Shown here: positions 23,415 through 34,854 of the stretch, piece after piece
How positions within the stretch are numbered: the first letter of the stretch is position 1
Layout: every line of letters begins with the position of its first letter
Assembly (NCBI GenBank): GCA_037176885.1
Contig: JAWWNJ010000170.1
Location: 124,001-188,000, forward strand
Direction: 5' to 3'
Length of the DNA stretch: 64,000 nucleotides
Source of the DNA: Favolaschia claudopus
Taxonomy: Eukaryota; Basidiomycota; Agaricomycetes; Agaricales; Mycenaceae
Notes under the pieces: generated by a model
What the model was told of the DNA's origin: nothing
The model's database searches: none
The model's input: only the letters and a program-made list of their open reading frames with translations
Made by a program: the position numbers and the translations under genes

Positions 23415-25947
23415 GGCTCAGGGCGAACTTGCGCTGCCGTGCAGGGCATGTCCACAAGACGGGACCGGACGGATGGAATCGGATAAACTGGGAAACTATG
23501 CCGGAAGATCTCCGGTACGTTGAGGTGTCCATTTTCCGTTGAGGTCAGGCTGACTCAAGTGCACAGTTTCAAATACTTCACTTTTCTGGCTACAGATGCA
23601 AATTTTCGCCCGATAAATCGAGACACGCGACCCGGTCATAGACGATGGCCTGGGGTACTTTGGAAATCGAGAACTATACAAGACGTATCTTCGCGACCAC
23701 GTTGATGAAGAGGAAATATCGACGTGCTCCGGATTCCAAGCCATGTTCTTGGCAGGTGCCAAGCGCGGCAAAGGATTGCGTACCACGGGCGTCGGCGGAG
23801 TGACATGTGCCCGTCACAACATGTGGCGACCGAACGGGATTGGCGATTTGCAGCGGGGAGAACGGTGCGTGATTCATGTCTGTCTATTTTCATTTAGCTC
23901 ACTCCCTATAGCTATTGTAACATGGACTTCATATTGTTCTCATTGATCCTGAACGCCGTGGTGCTCTACCTGATTCTTTCATACGACATTGCCTGTCAAT
24001 ATAGCAAGAAGTTCTGGGAACGGATGAAGGGCTTGCCGGAGGCGATGCAGATCAACCCAGAAACGACATCGGTTTGGTTCAAGGTGCCTAGTTTCCACAT
24101 TCTCGGCCATAAATGGCCGTGCCATTCCCCTCACTCTTTTCACTGGATGTGGGGTGCTGGTATGACGGATGGCGAAGACGTGGAGCAGAATTGGGAATTC
24201 ACAAATGGCGCCGCCGGATCTACAAAGATGATGGGACCCGGCGGGCGTCACGCTTTTCTGGAGGGTTTGTTCGCATTCCATAATTGGATGCGGACAGTGT
24301 CCTATCGGAAGGTGCTGAGCCAGCGATTAGTCCGCGATTTGAAGGAAGGCCGGAAGCACAAGGAAGCGTTTGAGGCGTTCACTCAGGTCATCGAGGCAGA
24401 AAAGCCCGAGCTAGTGGTGAGATGGAAAGCATGGGTCAAGGATTGGGAATCAAGCCAGCATACAGAGGGGCATGCATCTCCATTTGAGGTGTCGAAACCT
24501 GGTAAGCTGCCTACAAGTGAATATATTCATAATCATCGCGCTAACACATTTAATAGTTAAATCCCTCAAGGAAATATGTCTGCAACTGGGTAAAGACGAG
24601 TTGACACGTACGGGACAAGGAATCGAAATCGAACGTCAACATACTTCTAGTACGTTTATCGCTCTCGGCCTCAATATTGAGGACAGCCAGTAGGTTCATC
24701 CAATAGAATTGAAAACAGCGCTGACAAAGAATTCAGACGTGTTTTGGCCGTGGATATCAAGGCTACAACGGATCGGTCACCATCTCAAGAGCTGGATCTG
24801 GTGCAGCGGAAGGCCTCCCTGCTGCGGCGTGTGAATCGCTTCCGGAATATGCAGCGCGTATTTATGCCCGAATTGGCTCGCTTCCTCCCCGCGGCGCAAC
24901 ACGACATTTTGGACGACCGAACACGAGCGGTAGAAACGGTGAAACTCTTCATGCCGTCAGAACTAGGGAATGACATCCGGGAGAAGGTGTGTGAGTCGGG
25001 ACTGACTAAAATTGAGGGGGAGATGCGCGAGGCAGAGCTCGCGGATACATTGGAGGATCTTCGGCATCAATTGCGTTTGCGTTCAGGAACGAATCGATTT
25101 TGCCATCGCAATATTTGCGGGCAAAAAGGGCTGACGCGGGGACAAGGGGTCCTGCGGCAAACAGAAATTCGCATTCATAAAGCAAAATTACGGTACAGAT
25201 ATGCACGAAACGCCCTTCTTCGCATCCGAGGCCATGGGACATGGGAGAAGATGTATAGGAGTCTAGCTGACGAAGACGTGCGCGGGATAAATGAAAGAGC
25301 GTGGAGCGAAGAGGAAGAGGCGGAGCGAGAGAGGCTGCGAGCGCTTGGTGAAATTGTTGAAGGGGGTGTGGAGGCGGCGGGGATCGTGGCAGCGGGTGAG
25401 GGGTCACACACAATGAGTTGGATCTGGTACAAAACGAACCTCGGCGACGATGACGCGGAAATTATTGATGGTATGTGTATGGTTGGAGTCGAGTGCGCTT
25501 TTGCTGATGGTAATTCGGTGGACAGCGTTGAGAGTCGAGTGGTGTAAGGCCTACGCGCGAACACGTCGTTGGCATGAAGACATCATCTTGATTGAAGAAG
25601 AAATGCGCCGGACCATTGAGTACGGAGTCTGGATGGGTAGAGAGTGGGAGCGGTGTGCTGCAGCGAGAAGTGTCGCGTCGCCCGCGCTGGCAGAAGGGCT
25701 GAATGCGTATGCAAAAGAGCATGTACGGCGCGAAGAGGTAACGTGCCAGCGATTGAGAAACCAGTGGGCGGGGTTGCGATTGAAGGCGGCGAGATATCTG
25801 GAAAGAGTGGAGGATTTCGGCCCAGGTATAGTGGTGAATGTCGACGGAGAGGACAGGGATGAGGAGGACGAGGAAGGGGACGTGGCGGGCGACGAGGTAT
25901 TTGATGACGGAGATCCGGAGGACAGTCTAGAGGCCGAAGACTTGTGA
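23415..25947 (+). pseudogene. KDZ transposase, truncated at the N-terminus
   Basis: The KDZ family (Kyakuja-Dileera-Zisupton) is recognised by an ordered set of motifs: GELALPCRACPQDG, TFLATDANFRP, TGVGGVTCARHNMWRPNG, LSYDIACQYSKKFWERM, HILGHKWPCH, GMTDGEDVEQNWEF and a long basic coiled C-terminal region ending in acidic repeats. Several introns of about 50 nt separate exons. The N-terminal CxC2-like cysteine domain is missing: the LTR at 22987-23243 lies where it should be. One apparent single-base frameshift lies near 23,625. The catalytic acidic residues (D in ATDANF, D in YDIACQ, E in DGEDVE) are present. Confidence 0.8.
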
Positions 25948-26337
25948 TCTCTGTTCTTGATCGGGATATCGGGGTTCAACAGAAGGGAAACACCGAAACC
26001 GTGGCAGCGTGTGCTTATTATGTGGTAATATACTAAATGCGGGTAGCGGATTGTTCTGAACACTGAAAGATGTTGCGGCCTGATGAGACATCAGTAGATA
26101 ATGTTCCTTGAACTGTTGGTGGCCTAGAAAGGCAGTTGTCATCAGATTTGAGCCCGGCAGGGTGTGCCGGAGAAAGATGGAGTATTATATCCAGGTTTCC
26201 CATTATTTACAGCAACATTACATTGTGGCTGGTTTTACTGGTCAGCTACTACTGTGAAAAATGCAATGCAGTATGCAGCTATTACTGGCAGTATTGTATT
26301 ATCACTACATCTCTTGGTGATGATCGGGATAACTTGT
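25948..26337. other. Intergenic, no gene recognised
   Basis: Short ORFs only. The stretch separates the KDZ remnant from the hAT terminus. Confidence 0.5.
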
Positions 26338-26505
26338 AGGGCTGTCACCCGTGCCCGTGAAGGGCACGGCCGTGGATTCGACGGGTGTTCGACGGCACGG
26401 CCCGTGCACTAGACGGCCGTCAAGAGAGTGTGTCTAACCCCCAACGGCACGGCACGGTTCACGGCACGGCCGTAAACAGCATCACGGCTTTTGACGGCAA
26501 TAGCA
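26338..26505. repeat. Terminal region of hAT element, inverted relative to the expected order
   Basis: TAGGGCTGTCACCCGTGCCC is followed by many CACGGCC/GGCACGG words, matching the tract at 18961 in composition and start. It lies just beyond the 3' end of the minus-strand hAT C-terminal half, so it is that element's terminus. Confidence 0.5.
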
Positions 26506-26549
26506 AAAACAGCTGGGCGTGTATCAAGCGTGTATACTACAAGATTAAA

Positions 26550-27529
26550 CTATCCTAAGATTTCTTTGATCGCGGTACGTGCATGGCGGAGACGTTGCTT
26601 GACAAGCATTAAGGTTCTAATGGTATTGGGCTTGAGACTGGCGCGGCGCAGCGAAATTGTATCGCGACCGCCCGAAAAAATGCGCTCGACAGCGACCGCG
26701 GAGCCTAAAACTCTCTCAATTATAGTGTCAAAAGCAGAAATAAAGTAGAAACTTACCGGGAATTGTCATTAAGTCGCGTGCTAATTTGAACAGATTTGGA
26801 AATTGTGCCTTGCGAGCGAACCACCACTGTACCGGATCACAGAGAGTGAAGTCTTCTCGCGGGAGATTAAAGTAGTCTCGCAGCTCGTCGACTGCACCCC
26901 GGCGCTCAACACGATACCGGGCAGTGAAGTCCTTCTGCGGTGAAGTTGATTCAACCGTGGAATGCATGGGAGCGGTGTTCTGTGCTGGACCAACACGACG
27001 GGTCTTGTGAGCGTAATGTAATCGGAAGTGGTCGCTGAGCTCAGCTTTTGAATTTTCAAGCTGTGTGAGAAGTTCTTCATCGTGAACAAAATCGGCTTTG
27101 AGCCCGTCGTATGAGATACGAGGATCTAGAACTAAACCAAGTTAGAAAAATAATGGCTTGTTGAACTCAATGAGAAACACTCACGCGCGGCCCAGGTATA
27201 GTACGGAGACTCATCAAACTTATAATAATAGTCGCTCAGCTTGAGGTGGGCATCAACAAGTCCATTCCGAAGGACAGAAGGCGTCGTAATAGGAAGATCA
27301 CGGAGACTAGTGCGTAAATCTTCTTGAAGACCGCGGAAAATGGCGTGAGTGAAAGATAGCATCGGTCGTTTTGTCGTAGACATCAGCGTCGTAGCCGTGC
27401 GGAAGGATTTCAACCACCCTGTTACAAGGATGATTGACTCCCAATCCAGCACAGTCAGGTCGTGTTTGTGAAGGTCACGATGTTTGCCCACGAAGTCGGT
27501 GATGATCTGACGATGATCAATAGCTCGGC
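26550..27529 (-). pseudogene. hAT transposase, C-terminal half with dimerisation domain
   Basis: Three exons (27529-27185, 27131-26757, 26704-26550) join in phase. They read AIDHRQIITDFVGKHRDL, then WLKSFRTATTLMSTTKRP, then YYTWAALLDPRISYDGL. The hAT C-terminal dimerisation signature follows: ELRDYFNLP...DPVQWWFARKAQFPNLFKLARDLMTIPGSAVAVERIFSGG. The stop is TAG at 26550-26552. The 5' side begins at an intron acceptor at 27530 with no upstream exon. The piece starts where the plus-strand half at 19843-22301 stops. Confidence 0.82.
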
Positions 27530-27555
27530 CTAGAAAAAACAAATCAAACAATGTA

Positions 27556-27650
27556 TTCAGGCGCTACAAATTTTGGTAGAAACTCAAGTCCTTTGCGAAC
27601 TTGAGTTGTATTTGAAGACTTCAGTCCTGTAAAAAACTTGAGCCTTGATG
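27556..27650. repeat. Cluster of ACTTGAGTT/AACTCAAGT words
   Basis: Several near-palindromic AACTTGAGTT-like words lie just beyond the hAT break. Similar clusters occur at 61435-61645 and 62585-62635. Confidence 0.4.
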
Positions 27651-27693
27651 CGGGACGCAGATCACCAGGTGAAATAGAACTGACCGTGCTTCA

Positions 27694-29647
27694 TTATTTG
27701 CGCTGACGCTTGTTAGGATTCTTATTCTCGTCCTCTGGTGCCACTGCCGCCTTTCGCTTGCTGCGACGGCGGCTTCCGGGTTCAGTTTCGGGCTCAGCCT
27801 CAGCTGCAGCTTTGGCTTTGGATCTCATCTTCCGTGGGCTGACAGGTGGAAGCGGGTGAGAGGGGCCAGACGGCGGTAGGGGATGATGCGGAGGTGGAGG
27901 TGGAGGCGGAGGTGGGGGTGGATGATGCGGGGGAGGTGGGGGAGGTGGAGGCGGAGGTGGGGGTGGAACTGGAGGTTCTGCACGAGGGCGAGAGCTCTCA
28001 CGCGACGGTGGCGGCCGAGATTCCTCCGATTCCTCATTGGATGGAGGAGCTGGCTCCGATTGCTGAGGTCGGCGGAAGAAAAGCCCCGATGTGTTGGCGC
28101 CTGCAATTTCGGCAAGGGTGAAGGCTGCGTCAAGCCAGACTCCGCGCCCCCACTCGCTAAGCCCTGACGGCGGGAAGGGATGGGGGAACTTATCTAGGTC
28201 ATAATACGCAGCCGGTTCACTAGCAACCGATGGCCAAGGGATGTCCTTGACACCGAATACTCCTTCTGCGAAACAAATTTAGCCATAATTCGCTGTACAT
28301 GCGCACCTAAACTTACCGTAGGATTGTTGGAAGAAATCTGTAACCGTTAATTTGAGTTCATCAAGCGCTACACCTTTTTCCAAGTCTGCCGTAGTCAAAG
28401 GGAAAAGCAGTGTCGAAGCGTTGTCGGGTGGTTGTTGTGAAGCAATATACTCTGAGCACCGCAATGAGCAAGTGTCAAATCAAAGTAAATTTTTACTTAC
28501 CTTTGAGGGGCTTTGCCGCCCATCTGTGGAACGCATCGCTCAGCTGCTTCAACACTTCTGGCTCTTGTTTGTCAAAGCTCTGTGGGAATTGAAGTCCTTC
28601 AGGACGACCCTCACTCCTATCGCAAACATCAGCCATGTGAAAGACTACTCGCAAGCGTAAGCATCACATACCACTCAACACAAACCTTCCCGTCGTCATC
28701 GACCCACATCATTATCATCGCTGCGACGAATTTGCGAAAGTGGGGACTCTTGTTGACCGTCTCCACCATATCGGAGAAGCCGTCTGTCACAAGCTCCTGG
28801 CGCCTGAATAAAAATATGTAAGTCTTGTAGAGATCAGGTAAAGTGTTACTGGACTCACTCCACCCAATTCACCTCGCCCTCGTTGGTTTCCGCCTTCGCC
28901 TCCCAAGCTGCCTGATCTTTGTCCGCCCACAACTGCGCCAACGCCTTATTAAATTTCCCACCCGGATTCGAAGAGCCGGGAATGGTCTGCGAATGCAGAA
29001 AGATACGGTCGTGACATTCGTCGCGAAATTTGTCACGACCTTTGTACGCAGCCAGGCGATAGAGCTTAGTTAATGCCCTGCTCTGAGATGGTGTCGGTGC
29101 TGGAGCTGGAGCTAGCGGCGTTGATGAGGTTGCGAGAGCCGGTGCGTTAGATGAAGAGGAGGACGATTGGCGTTGTTGATTCGTTTGAGCTGTACGTTTG
29201 TTGGTGACGACTCGCTGGATCGCCTGGCAAAAGTTAGTGGCAGTTGGGAACGCACGAAGAACATGTCAAAGCACTAACCTTTTCCCAGCCAATAATTCTG
29301 TAGCCTCGCAACAGATTGGTACGAGAATCCTCATCCTGAGGAGTGGCATCGTCACCGGCCGTTGCAGAAGCATCGCTGGTATCAATGGCCTCTCCGTTCT
29401 TCTTTGCTTTGTGTTGTGCTTTCTTCTTTTGGTCGTTTTCTTTCCAGGTGGAGATGAGAGCAGGAAGAGCACGCTCTTCAGTCTCGTCGCCTGCCTGTGG
29501 TACGTGCTGAAAAGCCTTGGATTTCAAAGCAGCACTCTTGATCTTCTCATTTGTTTCCGCATTCTCTTTTTTGTTTCCGGTGATAAGCCTGGGACAGAAA
29601 CACCCTATGTTTCTTTCATTTTCGCACTTGTTACGTAGCGCGATCAT
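27694..29647 (-). CDS. Six-exon gene, unknown function, poly-proline C-terminus
   Basis: Exons at about 29647-29279, 29223-28859, 28803-28672, 28616-28501, 28451-28317 and 28265-27694 join in phase to TAA at 27694. Recognisable stretches are NLLRGYRIIGWEKV, FRDECHDRIFLHSQTIPGSS, LVTDGFSDMVETVNKSPHF and GVFGVKDIPWPSVASEP. A long run of proline with HH breaks follows, then a basic tail (RRRSKRKAAV...KRQRK). The layout (GYRI-GW motif, helical middle, Pro-rich basic end) matches a multi-copy Agaricomycete family known to me only as hypothetical proteins. No catalytic motif is visible. The basic tail suggests a nuclear location. The exact start codon is uncertain. Confidence 0.6.
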
Positions 29648-31345
29648 GATTAGCGCTTACATCTCGACAAGGGCTAGTGTGTGGCCTGCACAGCTAGCTA
29701 CAAGCTATATGCACTGAGCTAGTTCAACAAGTAATGATGAACTGGGATTCAGAAATGTTTAACAGTTACAAGACGAATTGAACTCAGTCACAGAACATGT
29801 ATATTGAATTGTCGCGCTTAGACAAGGAATTGCATGGCATGTACCTAATAAAGGCTTAGAAGGACTGTCTGAGATGCGGGGTATCCATCATGTGCAAGGG
29901 GCACAACTCGAATCAAGTCAAACGACTTAAAACTGCTGGCGCGATGAGAAGAAAGTTGAACCGTGACAAGTTGATGGTCAGCGTGACAGGTGTGACAACT
30001 GCCGTAGATGCCGGGAGGGCCCCGGGAGATGCCAGTTGCCTAGAGTTGCCTAGACAAGTCAATTAAACCATATGGAGTTGGAATCACTTGACTTTGACAA
30101 GTTGTCCAGTGACCTGAATCAAAATGAGTCAATTTTGAAGCACGGGGTGAACTGCTGCGCGCACGCGCACCTACGTGGAACCTACGACGTTGTAGATGGT
30201 AGAAAGGACCCTATAAATGCACTTTGGGTGCATATCATGGCCTTCAATGGCCCACTTTGTCTCAAATATTATTTATTGGCCTGTTTTCACTCTTTATTTC
30301 GCATTTTCTGTATTTAATTCGTTCTGCCATCAAATAAATAGGGGTAAACACGAACATGTATATATAGGGTAGCTGAATTCGTTGTAGAGCACTGGATCCT
30401 GCGCTCCCCTCCCAGGGAGAGTAGGATTTCAAGTCTAAGTGCTCAAAGGGGGAGTTACTTGAGTTGGTTAAAAATATATTGTGTTGCAATTGAACTTGTG
30501 TTCTTTTGAGTGGAGAAAAGTCTTAGAGACCTTGCATGCCTCAAGGGTTACCTTGTTAGCGAGAGGTCCTAGTTCTTTGTATTGCTCAAAAGGCATTTAG
30601 TCTCGATTTATTCAAAGTGTTGGTTTAGAGCCAAATATTGTGATTGTCTGAACTCTTGGTTGTTTTACGCGTGATTGAGTGATATTTTGGGTTATAAACG
30701 CGTGATATACTGTGGAGGTTGGACCTCGGATCGATATTTTGGTTGAGAACCACTTACTTGATTTGAATTGAAAGCTGAACTCGAGTTCCTTGAGTTTAGC
30801 GCTACAAAGACACAAATCTATAAATATTGTTGAACTTGCCTGACCCCAACTAAGTCCATTGATTGAGTTGAGTGCATAGAAGTCCAATCACTCTGTTAGC
30901 CTCGCAAGGTTGCAATTCTACAGTCCAAGTGCAGTAGTTGATACGAAACTATAATCCCCGAACTTGCGCGTTTGACTTGTTCTAAGTTTTGGTTGGATTA
31001 GGGAGTTGTGTGTTGGTGGTATATTATACTGCTGAAGCATAAAGCTCATTTCCACGCCCAGACGCAAGTCCAGCGTTTCATCTGGAGCCCACCGCGAGGG
31101 GATTCACTTGAATTAAACTGTTGAAGTCTGCACAAGGCAAAATAGACTTGGTTGCATTTCTTGGACTTTTCACTGTCTATACTTGTTGGAGTCATTCCTC
31201 AAGCGCTCTCTGAATTGAGAACTTGAGAAGGACTTCTATTTGAAGTTAGTCCCGTTGAGCCCACCCGCTCCAGGATTTTGTGTTTTATTGAACACACCAC
31301 TCTCTCATAATTTGATCTATCTCCAATTTCAACTTTGTAAAAATT
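29648..31345 (+). mobile_element. Putative LTR and leader of the gag element
   Basis: No ORF above 100 codons occurs here. A candidate LTR runs from TGTGACAACT at about 29991 to a CA at about 31079. It contains CTATAAAT at about 30211 (TATA) and AATAAA words. TGGAGCCCACCGCGAGG at about 31083 looks like a primer-binding site of fungal Ty3 elements. No second LTR was found in the window, so the boundaries are inferred. Confidence 0.35.
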
Positions 31346-32251
31346 ATGGGGAGTCAAGGACCCCAAAATGCGATTCCCATAGGGTCGCATACAGGCCCAG
31401 GAGTGCCTCAATCTTCCAGCTTTCGAATCCCTTATGCCTGGGATAAGAATGCACCCAAATTTACAACAGACAACTATGAGGAGTTGCTGTTATTTGTGGA
31501 TCATGTACTAGAGATATTTCAACATGGAAATATTTCAGGAGATGAAGACAAGAAGGAGTACTTCACCAGTCTGCTTCCAGTTCGTCGGAAAAGACTGTGG
31601 AGGACTCTAGATTCATACCTCTCTGGAACATTCAATGAGTTCTTAGTTGAGATCTATCAGAGTTTCCCTGACATTGAGGAATATCGACTTGGCTCGAAAA
31701 CTCGTCTCAGAGAAATCACTCGAGACTACAATGGTGTTGGAATTGCCCAAGAGGGGCTATTGAGACGATTTGGTGTTGAGTTCAACCAAGAGGTTGAGAA
31801 GTTATTCAAAGCTCCGGCTTTGATAACTAATTTGGAAGCAGTTGAATTTTATGTTCAGACTCTTGACTCGAATTTTGCTGAGGCACTTAGATTACAAGTC
31901 CAACTGAGGATTGTACTACAAAGTAGTGCATTCCCTGGAATTGAAATCGAAAGTACACCTCAAGAGAAATTGGGTAGAGTTGAGGACCCAATATTGTTGA
32001 AAGACTTGGTTGAATTAGCTGAAACCATGTCTCGGAAATCAATCAGGTCCAATCATGCTCAGGAAAATATTCAGGTCGAGACTGTGATAGCTCACAGAGT
32101 AGAGCACACCCAGGAGACTCGTAAAGGTGTTCGAGTAGCCGCTATAAAGCCCCAGAAAGGTACAATCCCACTGGTACATGTTTTGAAGTCAGCAATTGAA
32201 GTTGAACATCTTTCCAAGGAAAGCTCTTCAACTTCAGCTGTCAATGAATGA
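31346..32251 (+). CDS. Retrotransposon Gag-like protein (pol absent)
   Basis: A single exon of 301 codons. It starts with a Pro/Gly/Ser-rich leader, then APKFTTDNYEELLLFVDHV and helical segments with WRTLDSYLSGTFNEFLVEIY, the arrangement of Ty3/gypsy-type Gag capsid regions in basidiomycetes. There is no CCHC zinc knuckle at the C-terminus, and no protease, reverse transcriptase or integrase follows: an unrelated gene starts at 32408. The element is therefore gag-only or truncated. The ORF itself has no stops. Confidence 0.6.
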   Translation: MGSQGPQNAIPIGSHTGPGVPQSSSFRIPYAWDKNAPKFTTDNYEELLLFVDHVLEIFQHGNISGDEDKKEYFTSLLPVRRKRLWRTLDSYLSGTFNEFLVEIYQSFPDIEEYRLGSKTRLREITRDYNGVGIAQEGLLRRFGVEFNQEVEKLFKAPALITNLEAVEFYVQTLDSNFAEALRLQVQLRIVLQSSAFPGIEIESTPQEKLGRVEDPILLKDLVELAETMSRKSIRSNHAQENIQVETVIAHRVEHTQETRKGVRVAAIKPQKGTIPLVHVLKSAIEVEHLSKESSSTSAVNE

Positions 32252-32407
32252 ATAAAAACAGGTCACAATCGACAGTCTAAATAAGGACATTGTCAATGGC
32301 AAAGCGTTGGCCACATTGTGTAATCAAAATGGATAAGACGTCTGCTCTGCTTTGATTTATAAGTCCACGATCCATTTTGCGGAGTGAAAACCTTACCTTC
32401 TACACCC

Positions 32408-33336
32408 ATGGCACGAGTCTCCATCCCTGTCCAAGAAACAACCCGCCTCTTTGGCACCGTATACTCCCCAGCCTCCGACGCCAATGTTCGCCACCGTGCC
32501 TTGACGCGAAAGGCCATTGAGCTTCATGGCGCCGACTATCTTGAACGCGTCTTTGGACGAGGGCCCATCACCGGACTGCGACTTGTAATGGGCACTGGAA
32601 ATCGTCAGCAAGAATTTGGTGTACTTTACACGGAAAAGGTACGTCTTACCTGGAAGTTCTATATATCTTGCCACCAACATTTATCGTTGTCAAGGATGAG
32701 AGACGGCTGGTTTCTTATCGACGAACTCGTTTGCTCAGTGTGGAACAGCGGGGCCAACTGGAAGCTTACCGTAACCGATACGACGGGTATTACATGAAAC
32801 ACGGAAACGGATACACTGAGCGTCGAGGGGGAGAGAGGCAAGCACTTCAAAGCGCGGAACAAGTCTTCCACGATTACATCGTGCGCAACGCCCTCGGACC
32901 TCGTCCTCGATGGACACTGGAACCGCTGCCTGGTCTCCAACGAGTCCGCGTAGCCAATCCTGCCCACCGTATTGCTCCTCTGCCACATCATTCAACTCAG
33001 CATCGCAAACAGCATACCCCTCCACCGCGCCGCTCCTTCCTCCCATCACCACTGACATCCCCTGCGCGAGCCGCCCCTCCTCCGCGGCCAGCTCCTTCTC
33101 TACCTATCCCACCCGCTTCCTCAGTTGCGGGACCATCACGTCCTCGACGTGAAGTCATTGACGTTCCTGATTCGGACGATGAAGGTGTCGTCGTGGTTGC
33201 TGAATCTCGTAAGACGTCGAGGCCGGGGGTAAAAAGAAAACACCCTGACAATGTTATTGACATCTCGGAGGACGAAGATGAGCAACCCCTTACCAAGAAG
33301 CGAAGATTTCTTGGTTTTGTGGACTTGACGATATAG
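32408..33336 (+). CDS. Two-exon protein with three SUMO-interacting-like motifs
   Basis: Exons 32408-32638 and 32695-33336, with a phase-0 56-nt intron, give 290 aa. The start was chosen at CACCCATGG. Residues 1-150 are folded-looking with no recognised domain. Residues 150-215 are Pro/Arg-rich. The C-terminal part has VIDVPDSDDEG, VIDISEDEDE and a terminal VDLTI. Hydrophobic V/I-x-V/I cores followed by acidic residues are the known pattern of SUMO-interacting motifs (SIMs). KRKH and KKRR patches may be nuclear signals. Function is unknown; a SUMO-reader role in the nucleus is inference. Confidence 0.65.
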
Positions 33337-34854
33337 ATAATAGATTTCTGGTTTTTTTCTGAATTAATGTACATTATTAGCGAGCTTGTACAAGTTCCAA
33401 GGAATATCGACTTTACCTGACATTCAAGCATTGAAGATGTGTGAAAAAACGCGAATATAACACGCTGTAATCTAAAAAAATTGAGGATGTCACAAGTCAC
33501 GTGTCGGTGACCTGACGCGCCGAAAACTGTCCACGGTGGACAGTTTTTCGGTATCGTACAGTAAATGAGGGAATAGCAAGAGAAATACACCGGATAATCA
33601 TATCGTATTACTAGCCTAGTGTATATACATCCGAAACTGTGGTGTACCTACAGTAGAAAGGAATTTAAACGGCTCATGCGGCTTGGTTTTGCAGTAACGT
33701 TAGCAGCGAGCAGAACAGCGTTTCAGCGCGTGTCGTCTGAACAAGAGAGAAAGTGAGGATTTGCTCTACAACTGATGTGAACTACACTTACTTTGGGACT
33801 TTCTCGTTGCCACAAATCAGACTTGCACGTACCGATCCGAATGCGTTGACATGAGGCGGGCTGTGGCACGAGGCTGTCGTGTTTGAAAGAGGCGTATTAG
33901 GTGAGCACAGGGATGCAGTTAGGAATTATGGGTGTTTGAGCTTGACGGTCTGCATCGGGTTTGAGTGTCGATGAGTTTGTGTGGGGGAGGCGAGATGTCC
34001 GAGTCGACAGCGTCGGGCAGGCGAGAGCGGGTGGCAGGGCAGCGGAGGTGGGCGGCGACAAGTAAGGTGATACGGGGGGCGACACTTAGGTTCAGGAATG
34101 ACGGTGTCGTCCATACGCGTGGGTGAGATGTGTTTGCCGGCGTCTTGTGTGTAAACTGGGGACAATGAAGCAGTTAGTAGAAACAAAGAAAAGAGGCGGT
34201 GGCGACGCACTTAGGTTTCGTTGAAGCCAACACAGCGAGGAGCGCTGACGCTAAGGATTTGGGAGGCGGAAGTCTGGAATCGGTGGGTTAGAGGTGTAAG
34301 CTGGGCATACTACTAGTAGGACAACAACACACCCTTATCTTTGCTCAGGTGCACTACATACGCCGTTCACGCGTTCACCCTTGTCGTCCTTGTTCAGCTT
34401 TGCGTTTGGTGGGAGCTGATAGAGAGCGGAGGATGTGGCGGCGTGGCGGAGAGTCGGGACCATGGCGGACAAGAGCAAGAGAGAAAATAGCTGTGTAGCA
34501 ATTCGCCGCCGATTTGCGGCCAGCGGGACAGTTGATATCTCCGCGACTTGAGCTGTCCCGCCTTCCGACTTCACCGGCGCGCTCTCAATGACGCCATCTT
34601 TTCCTCCTCTGCACTTCACTTCCATGTCCCGAAGGTAAGTCGTCGCTAGTGTAGTCGAGAAATACAAGTCTTTGCTGTTGAGCCGACCGTTTGAGGCAAT
34701 GAATACCAGAATACACGCGCCTGCATCATGACCGACCCTGAAAAACTCCGATTGGCTCTCGACGCGGCCGTCTCCCATACGAAACTGACAGCGAGCTCGG
34801 AATTCTAGTGTCTATTTCGCATAACTCGACGACTTTGTTTCAAGTACTAGAGAG
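33337..34854. other. No supported gene
   Basis: Minus-strand ORFs of 94 and 147 codons (33926-34210, 34335-34778) lie here. The first begins with a signal-peptide-like stretch (LFSLFLLTASLSPVYT), but neither extends into a convincing spliced gene. Confidence 0.4.

Noticed and set aside
18961..26505. 8-bp target duplication of the hAT element
   Set aside because: TTATCCC occurs near both ends but at different distances from the termini; it cannot be claimed as a duplication.
27846..28121. Plus-strand Glu/Val-rich ORF
   Set aside because: Mirror of the poly-proline region of the minus-strand gene at 27694-29647.
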